Assembly (NCBI GenBank): GCA_004525335.1
Contig: SPCL01000028.1
Location: forward strand, 1-18,825
Direction of reading: 5' to 3'
Source of the DNA: Thermodesulfobacteriales bacterium
GTDB lineage: Bacteria; Desulfobacterota_D; UBA1144; Nemesobacterales; UBA2774
DNA: 18,825 nucleotides
The notes under the pieces were generated by a model. That model worked only from the letters and a program-made list of their open reading frames with translations. It ran no database searches and was not told the origin of the DNA. Positions 1 through 7,073 of the stretch are shown in pieces. Each line of letters starts with the position of its first letter. Within the stretch, counting starts at the first letter, position 1. The position numbers and the translations under genes are program-made.

Positions 1-1
1 A

Positions 2-238
2 ACGAGAACCTCCCTAACAACTATTTTTTCTTATCTATTTATGACGTTTGGACTGGTGGCTTTATTCTCAACTTTCGGAACAATAATAATATTCTTGAGA
101 CGTTATTTTATTTCAGTAAATGATGTTGAAAAACAAACAGGATTTATTCTCTTATACATTCTTATCGGCAGTTTGATTCTATCCTTACTCTTCTTGTACC
201 TATCAGACAAAACTGACAACCAAAGAACTAAAAGTTAA
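2..238 (+). CDS. C-terminal part of an unidentified membrane protein (5' end outside window)
   Basis: The reading frame is open from the left edge of the window to a TAA stop at 236-238. An ATG lies at position 41, but no Shine-Dalgarno sequence precedes it and codons upstream of it continue hydrophobic sequence, so the gene most likely starts outside the window. The visible 78 residues form two hydrophobic segments (about residues 8-33 and 47-66 of the visible part) separated by a short polar stretch containing VNDVEKQ. The tail is charged and polar. This fits the last two transmembrane helices of an inner-membrane protein. No family can be recognised. The stop codon overlaps that of the convergent serS gene, so the two genes meet tail to tail with no space for a terminator. 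Confidence 0.55.
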   Translation, partial: TRTSLTTIFSYLFMTFGLVALFSTFGTIIIFLRRYFISVNDVEKQTGFILLYILIGSLILSLLFLYLSDKTDNQRTKS

Positions 239-1515
239 TTGCTAATTTTTGTAACGCCGCCCATATACGGTACCAGAACCTCAGGAATTGTAACACTACC
301 ATCAGACTGTTGATAATTCTCTAAAATCCCTAGAAAAGTTCTACCTACAGCAAGCCCGGAGCCGTTTAGGGTATGCACGAGCTTTGTTTTGCCCCCTTGC
401 TTAGGTCTATATCTTATAGACGCTCTTCTAGCCTGAAAATCTTCAAAATTGCTGCAGGAAGAGATTTCCCTGTATGTATTTTCACTTGGGACCCAGAGCT
501 CAATATCATAAGTCTTGGCGGAGGAGAACCCCATGTCTCCAGTGCATAAGACTACTACTCGATAGGGAAGACCTAGTAGCTCTAAGATTCGTTCTGCATT
601 TTGAGTAAGGGACTCATGTTCCTCATATGACTTTTCGGGAGTTGAAAATTTTACTAGTTCGACCTTATTAAACTGATGCTGTCTTATAATCCCCTTTACA
701 TCCTTTCCGTAAGATCCTGCTTCACTTCTGAAACAAGGTGTATAGGCAACATATTTTATAGGGAGATCTTCTTCTTTTAATATCTCGTCCCTATGAATAT
801 TTGTCACTGGCACTTCAGCAGTAGGTATTAAGTAAAAATTAGAATCTTGAATCTTAAACAGATCCTCTTCAAACTTCGGCAAGTTTCCCGTGCCTATGAA
901 ACTTTCTGTATTGGCCATAAAGGGAGGCAGAACTTCTTTATAGCCATGGTCGTTTGTATGGATATCCAACATAAAGTTAATTAGCGCTCTTTCGAGCCTT
1001 GCCCCCAGGCCTTTATACAAGGCAAACCTTGCCCCTGTAATTTTTGCCGCCCTATCCAGATCTAAAATATCCAGATCTTTGCCAATCTCTACGTGATCCT
1101 TAGGTGTAAAATCAAAATCCCGAGGCTCTCCCCATTTTCTAATCTCAACGTTATCTTCTTCGTTTTTTCCGACTGGCACCAAATCATTTGGCAAATTAGG
1201 AATCATTAACATAAAATCACGGAACTCTTCCTCTGCTTTGGCTCTTAGCTCTCCGAGGTTCTTAATTTTAGATGAAATCTCCTTCATCTCTTCCTGAAGC
1301 GCTCCAGCCTCCTCTTTCTTACCTTCCCTCATTAACTCGCCCACTTTTTTAGAACCTACATTTCGCTCGCGCTCAAGCTCCTCTACTTTCTTAATAATTT
1401 CTTTCCTTCCCAAATCTAGAGCTCTGAACTGATCATAATCAACCTCAGCTCCCCTTGAATCTAATTTCCTCTTAACCTCAAGCATGTTCTCTTCTATTAG
1501 TTTTGAATCAAGCAT
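235..1515 (-). CDS. serS: Seryl-tRNA synthetase
   Basis: This class II synthetase charges tRNA-Ser (and tRNA-Sec where present) with serine in the cytoplasm. Its 426 residues match the usual bacterial length. The charged, heptad-like N-terminal region (about residues 27-105) is the long coiled-coil arm that grips the tRNA variable arm. The catalytic domain shows PTAEVPVTN (231-239), the motif 2 signature FRSEAG (262-267) and motif 3 NGSGLAVGRT with ILENYQ (384-402). The start MLDSKLIEEN fits the family, and AAAGGA lies about ten bases upstream. The gene is transcribed away from the UPF0173 gene and has its own candidate promoter (TTGAAA, 17-base spacer, TAGATT). Identification is secure. Confidence 0.97.
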   Translation of the reverse strand: MLDSKLIEENMLEVKRKLDSRGAEVDYDQFRALDLGRKEIIKKVEELERERNVGSKKVGELMREGKKEEAGALQEEMKEISSKIKNLGELRAKAEEEFRDFMLMIPNLPNDLVPVGKNEEDNVEIRKWGEPRDFDFTPKDHVEIGKDLDILDLDRAAKITGARFALYKGLGARLERALINFMLDIHTNDHGYKEVLPPFMANTESFIGTGNLPKFEEDLFKIQDSNFYLIPTAEVPVTNIHRDEILKEEDLPIKYVAYTPCFRSEAGSYGKDVKGIIRQHQFNKVELVKFSTPEKSYEEHESLTQNAERILELLGLPYRVVVLCTGDMGFSSAKTYDIELWVPSENTYREISSCSNFEDFQARRASIRYRPKQGGKTKLVHTLNGSGLAVGRTFLGILENYQQSDGSVTIPEVLVPYMGGVTKISN

Positions 1516-1570
1516 TAATCTATATCCTTTTGGGAATTTATTATTTTTCTAGACATTAATTGTGGCCTTA

Positions 1571-1599
1571 AATCTATCATCAGCGTTTTCCCTTTTCAA
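1571..1599 (-). promoter_or_regulatory. Candidate sigma70 promoter of serS
   Basis: On the minus strand a TTGAAA -35 box (1594-1599) and a TAGATT -10 box (1571-1576) are separated by 17 bases. They match the consensus at 5/6 and 4/6 positions. The predicted start lies about 50 bases ahead of the serS ATG. This is pattern matching only, in an A+T-rich intergenic region. Confidence 0.42.
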
Positions 1600-1607
1600 A
1601 TTTTGTG

Positions 1608-1636
1608 TTTGTAAGCCTCTAGAATTTATTTATAAT
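1608..1636 (+). promoter_or_regulatory. Candidate promoter of the UPF0173 hydrolase gene
   Basis: A perfect TATAAT -10 box lies at 1631-1636. A weak -35 box, TTTGTA at 1608-1613 (3/6), sits at a 17-base spacing. Transcription would start near 1643, about 55 bases before the chosen ATG. The -10 box is good and the -35 box is poor. Confidence 0.35.
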
Positions 1637-1697
1637 AATTGATGTATCTTTAAATAAAGAGTGCTTGAATGTTATAAAATTTGGAAGGCGGATATTA

Positions 1698-2417
1698 ATG
1701 ACTAATCTCGGAAAAGACATTGAACTAACTTACATGGGGCATTCTACATTTAGAATAAAAAGCCCATCTGGAAAAATTATAATATTGGACCCTTGGGTAG
1801 ACGGCAATCCCATGTGTCCTGAGAGTCTAAAGAAATTAGACAAAGTCGATATCCTAGCAATAACACATGCTCATTTTGATCACATAGGCGATGCTGTCCG
1901 CATTGGAAACGAATTTCAACCTAAAGTGGTTGGAATTTATGAAACCTGCGTGTGGTTAAACAACAAAGGGGTTCAGAACATATTGCCCATGAATAAAGGC
2001 GGCACACAAGAAGTTGATGGAATAAAGTTCACAATGGTACACGCGGATCATAGCTGTGGGATACAGGAAGAAGACGGGACCATAACTTACGGCGGTGAGG
2101 CTGTTGGATACGTCATAGAATTTGAAAACAGATTTAAGGTTTATCATGCAGGAGACACTGCCGTGTTTAGCGATATGAAGCTTATTGCCGAAATTTATAA
2201 ACCCGAGCTTATAATGATCCCGATTGGAGACTTATTTACTATGTCGCCACTTGAAGCATCCTATGCCTGCCGTTTTCTTGCTCCAAAATATGTAATACCT
2301 ATGCACTACGGAACTTTCCCACTCCTTACCGGAACGCCCGAACAACTGATAAACCTAACCCAAGACATAGAGGGAATTGAAATCATAGAGTTAAAACCGG
2401 GCGAAACTCTTATATAA
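1698..2417 (+). CDS. UPF0173-type metal-dependent hydrolase (metallo-beta-lactamase fold)
   Basis: This is a predicted cytoplasmic metallohydrolase of the UlaG/UPF0173 branch of the metallo-beta-lactamase superfamily. Its physiological substrate is unknown. Of 239 residues, the metal-ligand motifs visible are HAHFDH (57-62), the HADHS motif with a candidate ligand His (115-119), GDT with Asp153, and MHYGTFP with His203. The N-terminus TYMGHSTFRI and IILDPW are also typical of the family. The family segment usually written GxHxTMGP reads GDLFTMSP here, so a commonly seen His is Leu. The ATG at 1698 is preferred because GGAAGG lies nine bases upstream. An in-frame TTG at 1665 would add eleven residues before the conserved start. 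The gene stands alone, divergent from serS. Confidence 0.88.
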   Translation: MTNLGKDIELTYMGHSTFRIKSPSGKIIILDPWVDGNPMCPESLKKLDKVDILAITHAHFDHIGDAVRIGNEFQPKVVGIYETCVWLNNKGVQNILPMNKGGTQEVDGIKFTMVHADHSCGIQEEDGTITYGGEAVGYVIEFENRFKVYHAGDTAVFSDMKLIAEIYKPELIMIPIGDLFTMSPLEASYACRFLAPKYVIPMHYGTFPLLTGTPEQLINLTQDIEGIEIIELKPGETLI

Positions 2418-2544
2418 CAAGTATAAATATCAAGAAAACCCTTCTTAAGACATTGCAATATATAAAACCCGTCACTGATATGCCAAACACCTCCCGAACC
2501 CTAATAATGCTTATAATAAACGCAATCGATAACCACTTATATAT

Positions 2545-2571
2545 TTGACAACAAATGCAAGTTATGATAAT
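2545..2571 (+). promoter_or_regulatory. Candidate promoter of the ffh-rplS operon
   Basis: A perfect TTGACA lies at 2545-2550. A GATAAT hexamer (5/6 to TATAAT) lies at 2566-2571, giving a 15-base spacer, shorter than the ideal 17. It sits about 45 bases before the ffh ATG in the 198-base gap after the UPF0173 gene. Confidence is limited by the spacing. Confidence 0.35.
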
Positions 2572-2615
2572 TATTAACGTTTGGTTTATGACGGGAGAGG
2601 TGTATTTAAGAGATT

Positions 2616-3950
2616 ATGTTTGAAGGAATATCTGAAAAATTAAACTCGACTTTAAAGAAAGTTAGAGGTTACGGAAAGCTTAGCGATAAGAATATCGAAG
2701 AAGCTTTACGCGAGGTACGGCTCAGTCTGCTCGAGGCAGATGTAAACTTTAAAGTAGTCAGAGACTTTATAAACTCTGTAAAAGAGAGAGCTTTAGGTCA
2801 AGAAGTCAGCCAAAGCCTTACTCCAGGGCAGCAGTTTGTCAAAATAGTACACGAAGAACTAATAAACGTATTAGGAGATCAGAGTTCTGATTTAGATCTA
2901 AAGGCCACCCCACCAGTCGGCATAATGCTGGTTGGTCTTCAGGGTTCAGGTAAAACTACTTCAGCAGCTAAAATAGCCCGGTATTTAAAAGAAAAACTAA
3001 ATAGAAATCCCTACCTTGTACCCGCAGACGTTTACAGACCAGCGGCTATAGAACAGCTTAAAGTTTTAGCCGCTCAAGTCGGAGTTGGCATATACGACAC
3101 CCAGCCTGGAGCTAAGCCTGTCGATATTTGTAAAGATGCTATGAAAACAGCCCGCAACAATGGCTATGACACAGTTATCATAGACACTGCCGGCAGACTC
3201 CATATTGACGAAGAGCTAATGGATGAGCTCAAAAACATCAAGGCCGCAGTTAATCCACACCAGGTGCTGTTAGTAGCTGACGCAATGACTGGTCAGGACG
3301 CAGTTAATGTTTCCTCTAGCTTCAACGAAGCGATAGACATAGATGGGGTAGTGCTCACAAAAATGGACGGTGACGCAAGAGGCGGTGCTGCGTTATCTAT
3401 AAAAGCAGTTACCGGCAAACCGATTAAATTCTTCGGTACCGGGGAAAAATTAGACGCTATAGAAGTATTTCATCCGGACAGAATAGCATCCAGAATCCTT
3501 GGCATGGGTGACGTTTTGAGCTTCATAGAAAAGGCTCAGACTGTTTTTGAAGATAAGAAAGCTGAGGAGATGGCAAAAAAGCTACTCAAAAAACAATTTT
3601 CATTAGCTGATTTTAAAGATGCAATGGTAACTATGAATAAAATGGGATCACTCGAAAGTATGACTCAGATGATTCCCGGAATGAAAGATGTATCTAAAGA
3701 TCCTAAGGCATTAGAGACGGCAGAAAAAGAAATCAAAAAAACAATTGCCATGATTGACTCCATGACACCCGTAGAAAGGCTCAACCACACTATCATAAAC
3801 GGCTCTAGACGCAAAAGAATCGCCAAGGGTAGCGGGACAAGAGTTGAAGATATAAATCGCATGATAAAGAACTATATGCAGATGCGAAAAATGATGGGTA
3901 ATATGGGGAAAATGGGCAAGTTAGCAAAAAGAATGATGAAAGTTAGGTAA
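2616..3950 (+). CDS. ffh: Signal recognition particle protein Ffh (SRP54)
   Basis: This SRP GTPase binds 4.5S RNA and the signal sequences of nascent membrane proteins, and delivers ribosomes to FtsY at the membrane. Its 444 residues are the normal length. An N domain (about 1-90) precedes the G domain, with P-loop GLQGSGKTT (108-116), DTAGR (190-194) and TKMDGDARGG (248-257). The methionine-rich M domain (about 300-444) contains the RNA-binding stretch with GSGT (406-409) and a Met-rich tail. The SD is GGGAGAGG at 2593-2600, somewhat far (about 15 bases) from the ATG. It is the first gene of the operon. No 4.5S RNA gene was seen in the window. Confidence 0.97.
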   Translation: MFEGISEKLNSTLKKVRGYGKLSDKNIEEALREVRLSLLEADVNFKVVRDFINSVKERALGQEVSQSLTPGQQFVKIVHEELINVLGDQSSDLDLKATPPVGIMLVGLQGSGKTTSAAKIARYLKEKLNRNPYLVPADVYRPAAIEQLKVLAAQVGVGIYDTQPGAKPVDICKDAMKTARNNGYDTVIIDTAGRLHIDEELMDELKNIKAAVNPHQVLLVADAMTGQDAVNVSSSFNEAIDIDGVVLTKMDGDARGGAALSIKAVTGKPIKFFGTGEKLDAIEVFHPDRIASRILGMGDVLSFIEKAQTVFEDKKAEEMAKKLLKKQFSLADFKDAMVTMNKMGSLESMTQMIPGMKDVSKDPKALETAEKEIKKTIAMIDSMTPVERLNHTIINGSRRKRIAKGSGTRVEDINRMIKNYMQMRKMMGNMGKMGKLAKRMMKVR

Positions 3951-3977
3951 TATAGTTTATTATACTGATATACAGTT

Positions 3978-3984
3978 AGGAGGT
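3978..3984 (+). promoter_or_regulatory. Shine-Dalgarno sequence fixing the TTG start of rpsP
   Basis: AGGAGGT lies nine bases ahead of TTG at 3994. The strong site supports a TTG initiation codon, giving the canonical S16 N-terminus MVKIRL. Confidence 0.85.
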
Positions 3985-3993
3985 ATTACGAGT

Positions 3994-4227
3994 TTGGTTA
4001 AAATAAGACTTATGAGAGCTGGTTCAAAGAAGAGACCTTTTTACAGAATAGTTGCAGCAGACGCTCGCTCACCACGCGATGGTAAATTTCTTGAGATTTT
4101 AGGTTACTACGACCCAAGAACGAACCCGCATGTATTAGAGGTTAATACAGAAAGAGTGAATGACTGGGTTGGCAAGGGTGCTCAGACTTCTGAAAGAGTC
4201 GGCAAATTGATTTCTAAATTGAACTAG
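3994..4227 (+). CDS. rpsP: 30S ribosomal protein S16
   Basis: S16 is a small-subunit ribosomal protein that binds 16S rRNA early in 30S assembly. The 77 residues match the family length. The signature VKIRLMRAGSKKRPFYRIV is partly visible as KIRL followed by KKRPFYRIV, and RDGKFLEILGYYDPR follows. It starts with TTG at 3994, supported by a strong AGGAGGT, so the low-efficiency codon is probably offset by the strong ribosome binding site. It lies 43 bases after ffh and 82 bases before khpA in the same operon. The identification is certain. Confidence 0.97.
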   Translation: MVKIRLMRAGSKKRPFYRIVAADARSPRDGKFLEILGYYDPRTNPHVLEVNTERVNDWVGKGAQTSERVGKLISKLN

Positions 4228-4256
4228 GACTACAACAGTAACGATTAAGAAAGTTC

Positions 4257-4292
4257 TTGGATATTGATACTGTATTGGATATTGATACTATA
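4257..4292 (+). repeat. 18-base tandem duplication upstream of khpA
   Basis: Two adjacent copies of an 18-base unit beginning TTGGATATTGATACT (4257-4274 and 4275-4292) differ at one position (G versus A at base 16). They fill much of the rpsP-khpA gap. The second copy ends just before the khpA ribosome binding site. TGATAC in that copy (4283-4288) can pair with GTATCA (4301-4306), placing the GGGAGG site at the loop edge. Confidence 0.9.
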
Positions 4293-4309
4293 GACGGGAG
4301 GTATCAGTT

Positions 4310-4549
4310 ATGAATAGACTAAATGAGCTTGTAACTTTCATTGCGCAGTCCCTGGTTGACAGTCCTGAGAAAGTGGAGGTACATGAGATTGCCGGAGAGC
4401 AAACAACAGTGCTTGAATTAAGAGTTGCCCAAGAAGACTTAGGCAAAATAATCGGCAAGCAGGGGAAAACCGCTAAAGCTATAAGAACTATTTTAGGTGC
4501 GGCTGCTGCTAAAATGAAAAAAAGAGCAGTGCTCGAAATCTTAGAATAA
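4310..4549 (+). CDS. khpA: KH-domain RNA-binding protein KhpA (UPF0109/YlqC)
   Basis: This is a small single-KH-domain RNA-binding protein of 79 residues, the family's normal size. In Gram-positive bacteria KhpA pairs with KhpB (Jag) and influences cell division and RNA stability. Its role in other phyla is less clear. The KH core GKIIGKQGKTAKAIRTIL (45-62) carries the nucleic-acid-binding GKQG loop at 49-52. The start ATG follows a GGGAGGT site (4296-4302) by seven bases. The position between rpsP and rimM is the conserved one for this family, supporting a role around ribosome biogenesis. The stop codon directly abuts a possible GTG start of rimM. Confidence 0.93.
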   Translation: MNRLNELVTFIAQSLVDSPEKVEVHEIAGEQTTVLELRVAQEDLGKIIGKQGKTAKAIRTILGAAAAKMKKRAVLEILE

Positions 4550-4570
4550 GTGACGTCCCCCCTTTTAAAC

Positions 4571-5080
4571 ATGGGACTAATTTCCTTCGGAAAGATATCT
4601 AAAGTGCATGGGCTATCAGGAGAGGTAAGGTTTGCTCCTTTTAGCCGCCAACTAGATAACATTTCTACTCTGGAAAGGATTTTTATAGTTCAAACCCCTG
4701 ACTCCTCCCCCGTAGAATTAACGATCACAAAAAGTCGTGTACATAAAAACACCGCTGTGTTCAAGATACAGGGAATCGATTCAATTGAAGATGCTGAGAA
4801 ACTTGTAGGAAAAGTTATACATGTTGAGATGTCAGATCTTCAAGAACTTGGAGAAGACGAATACTATTGGTTTGACCTTATCGGTCTTAAAGCATATACA
4901 GAGGAAGGACAGTATATAGGTGAGGTAAAAGATTTAATTGATCGTTCATTGCAGAGCTTATTGGTGGTTAAAAACGGTGATAAGGAACATCTGATACCTC
5001 TTACTGAACCGATAGTTAAACAAGTCGACCTTGAACATTCTAAAATCATTATTAATCCTATTAGCGGTCTTCTGGACTGA
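4571..5080 (+). CDS. rimM: Ribosome maturation factor RimM
   Basis: RimM helps mature the 30S head by binding S19 and acting late in 16S rRNA processing. The N-terminal beta-barrel begins MGLISFGKISKVHGLSGEVR, typical of the family. The central YYWFDLIGL motif leads into the C-terminal PRC-barrel (about residues 90-169), which ends with the common NPISGLLD. The ATG at 4571 gives 169 residues and the canonical N-terminus. A GTG at 4550, directly after the khpA stop, would add seven residues (total 176) and is a real alternative because neither start has a clear SD. Either way translation is probably coupled to khpA. Confidence 0.92.
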   Translation: MGLISFGKISKVHGLSGEVRFAPFSRQLDNISTLERIFIVQTPDSSPVELTITKSRVHKNTAVFKIQGIDSIEDAEKLVGKVIHVEMSDLQELGEDEYYWFDLIGLKAYTEEGQYIGEVKDLIDRSLQSLLVVKNGDKEHLIPLTEPIVKQVDLEHSKIIINPISGLLD

Positions 5081-5120
5081 CAATTAATAACAGGTAATTC
5101 TTAGGTTTACATTTAACAAA

Positions 5121-6422
5121 ATGAGATATGATATTCTAACTATTTTCCCTGAATTTTTCGAATCCCCTTTTTCCTTTGGCATATTAAAAAAGGCTCAAGA
5201 GAAAGGTCTTTTAGATATTCAAACTCACGATATCAGGGAACATACCGAAGACAAACATAAAACAGTTGATGACACTCCATATGGTGGAGGTGGGGGAATG
5301 CTAATGAAAATTGCCCCCTTAGCTTCAGCCATAGAAGATATAAAAAGTACTTCGAGAAAATCGCTCGTAGTGCTAACAACTCCTGACGGCGAGAAGTTTT
5401 CAGATAAAATGGCAAGAGAACTGGCAGAATATGAGCAGATAATTATTATTTGCGGCAGATACGAAGGAGTGGACGAAAGGATAAGGGAACTATATGTAGA
5501 CAGGGAGATATCAATCGGGGATTACGTGCTTTCAGGCGGAGAGAATGCGGCCTCGGTAATAGTGGAGAGTGTTTCAAGGTTTATCCCTGGAGTATTAGGA
5601 AATGCATTATCCCCAGAGAATGACTCATTTAACCAAGGTTTACTGGAACACCCTCAATACACTAGGCCAGAGGAGTTCAAAGAGAGTAAAGTTCCCGATG
5701 TCCTATTATCCGGGAATCACGGCGAGATAGATGAATGGAGAAGAAAAGAAAGTATCAAACGGACCTTCAAAAAGAGGCCAGATATGCTTGATAATGCTAT
5801 ATTAAAAAACGAAGATATAGAAGTTATAAAAAAGCTTAAGGAAACAGATTCCCCTACTTTTAAACTATATATTGCATTAATCCATTATCCCGTATACAAT
5901 AATCGGTTTAAAATAATTACTACAGCGTTTACCAATTTAGATGTGCACGATATAGCAAGGTCGGCTGTTACATATGGGGTTAAATCATTCTACTTGGTGC
6001 AGCCCAATCTTGAGCAGCAAAAGTTAGTAAATCGTGTGCTTAAACATTGGACAGAGGGTGAGGGTGCATCTTTTAACAAATCAAGATCAGAGGCCCTTAA
6101 TCTGGTAGCATTAAGAAACACATTAGAGGATGTGGCCCTTGAAATTGAGGAGATAGAAGGAGAAAAGCCCGTAACGATTGTTACTGACGCAAGATCTGCA
6201 GATAACATGATTGGGTTTGAGGGTTTAAGAGAATTAATTTTTTCAGAAGAGCAAAAGCCTTACTTATTATTATTGGGAACCGGTTGGGGGTTAGCACAAG
6301 AGATTATGGAAAGAGCAGACTACAGATTGAAACCTGTTAGCGGTTACACAAACTATAACCATCTTTCTGTACGCAGTGCAGCTGCAATTATACTAGACAG
6401 ATTATTGTCATGTAAAATATGA
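5121..6422 (+). CDS. trmD: tRNA (guanine37-N1)-methyltransferase TrmD fused to a second SPOUT-like RNA methyltransferase domain
   Basis: Residues 1-240 are TrmD, which methylates N1 of G37 in tRNAs and prevents +1 frameshifting. Visible landmarks are PYGGGGGM (53-60), CGRYEGVDER (111-120), SIGDYVLSGGE (131-141), SRFIPGVLG (152-160) and LLSGNH (195-200). Aligned by hand to E. coli TrmD, the catalytic residues E116, R154 and D169 are kept as E115, R153 and D168. Residues from about 244 to 433 form a second domain resembling Pfam PF09936 (Methyltrn_RNA_4), with IALIHYPVYN, TNLDVHDIARSAVTYGVK and LLLGTGWGL. This domain usually occurs as a separate gene beside trmD. Its RNA target is unknown. The total of 433 residues compares with about 240-255 for TrmD alone. 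No strong SD is visible. Confidence 0.93.
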   Translation: MRYDILTIFPEFFESPFSFGILKKAQEKGLLDIQTHDIREHTEDKHKTVDDTPYGGGGGMLMKIAPLASAIEDIKSTSRKSLVVLTTPDGEKFSDKMARELAEYEQIIIICGRYEGVDERIRELYVDREISIGDYVLSGGENAASVIVESVSRFIPGVLGNALSPENDSFNQGLLEHPQYTRPEEFKESKVPDVLLSGNHGEIDEWRRKESIKRTFKKRPDMLDNAILKNEDIEVIKKLKETDSPTFKLYIALIHYPVYNNRFKIITTAFTNLDVHDIARSAVTYGVKSFYLVQPNLEQQKLVNRVLKHWTEGEGASFNKSRSEALNLVALRNTLEDVALEIEEIEGEKPVTIVTDARSADNMIGFEGLRELIFSEEQKPYLLLLGTGWGLAQEIMERADYRLKPVSGYTNYNHLSVRSAAAIILDRLLSCKI

Positions 6423-6437
6423 TATAGGAGATTTAAG

Positions 6438-6893
6438 ATGAATATCGTTGACGAAATAGAAAAAACAATGATGAGAGCAGACCTTCCTGATTTTCGCTCG
6501 GGTGATACAGTGGCTGTGCATTATAAAATCAAAGAAGGTGAAAGAGAAAGAATCCAGGTCTTTGAAGGTGTGGTTATTGCCATGAAAGGCGGTGGAGCTC
6601 GCGAGACTTTTATAGTTAGAAAAGTATCTTACGGAGTGGGAGTTGAAAGAATATTTCCGCTTCATTCTCCATTGATCGACAAAATTGAGATCAAGAGACA
6701 GGGTAAGGTAAGAAGAGCAAAACTTTACTATCTTAGAGGGCTTTCCAAGAAAGCTAGTAGAATTAAAGAAAGATCAAGGGTTGATCTACGAAATAAAGGT
6801 TCAAAAGAAGCGAAAATACAACCTGCGCCAGAGATAATAGAGAAGAATAACAACCCTGAAGTTCAAGAAGAACCTGCTACAAACGACAGTTAA
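6438..6893 (+). CDS. rplS: 50S ribosomal protein L19 with an acidic C-terminal tail
   Basis: L19 is a large-subunit ribosomal protein at the 30S-50S interface. Residues 1 to about 112 are the conserved core, including DFRSGDTVAVHYKIKEGERERIQ in part, FEGVVIA, FIVRKVSYGVGVERIFP (58-74) and KIEIKRQGKVRRAKLYYLR. The family is usually about 115 residues. Here a tail of nearly 40 residues is added, ending in a Glu-, Pro- and Asn-rich stretch that is probably disordered. TAGGAG lies eight bases before the ATG. It is the last gene of the operon, 15 bases after trmD, and an intrinsic terminator follows. Confidence 0.96.
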   Translation: MNIVDEIEKTMMRADLPDFRSGDTVAVHYKIKEGERERIQVFEGVVIAMKGGGARETFIVRKVSYGVGVERIFPLHSPLIDKIEIKRQGKVRRAKLYYLRGLSKKASRIKERSRVDLRNKGSKEAKIQPAPEIIEKNNNPEVQEEPATNDS

Positions 6894-6949
6894 AAGCTTG
6901 TTCTAACAAAAAGATACAAATTAGATATCAAAAGATTTTACAAGTTAGC

Positions 6950-6991
6950 AAAACCGGGATAGCCGATTAATACGGGTCTCCCGGTTTTTTT
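6950..6991 (+). terminator. Rho-independent terminator of the ffh-rplS operon
   Basis: AAAACCGGGA (6950-6959) pairs with TCCCGGTTTT (6979-6988). The stem is ten base pairs, the loop 19 bases, and a run of seven T (6985-6991) overlaps the 3' arm. It lies 57 bases after the rplS stop. On the minus strand the same hairpin is followed by four T, so it may also help stop transcription arriving from the opposite side. Confidence 0.88.
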
Positions 6992-7024
6992 ATTACAAGA
7001 GCAATATTATTTAAGTGACTAAGT

Positions 7025-7033
7025 GGGGGGGGG
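7025..7033 (+). repeat. G9 homopolymer in a convergent intergenic region
   Basis: Nine consecutive G bases stand between the rplS terminator and the end of the convergent exported-protein gene. It lies in no gene or obvious promoter. It is notable only because the surroundings are A+T-rich. Confidence 0.85.
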
Positions 7034-7073
7034 TAATTATATTGGAAACATTCAGAATCCTTAGATTTTAGCA

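Noticed and set aside
2468..2602. 4.5S (SRP) RNA gene upstream of ffh.
   Set aside because: The conserved SRP RNA tip, with its GGAA-type loop and flanking symmetric bulges, is not present. Only weak inverted arms are seen.
4288..4662. A 124-codon minus-strand open frame across khpA and rimM.
   Set aside because: It is antisense to two well-supported operon genes and has no ribosome binding site or recognisable domain.
5565..5567. TrmD residue 149 is Glu where E. coli has Asp150, which looked like a catalytic loss.
   Set aside because: Counting along the E. coli sequence shows the catalytic Asp is D169, which aligns with D168 here. E116 and R154 are also kept (E115, R153).
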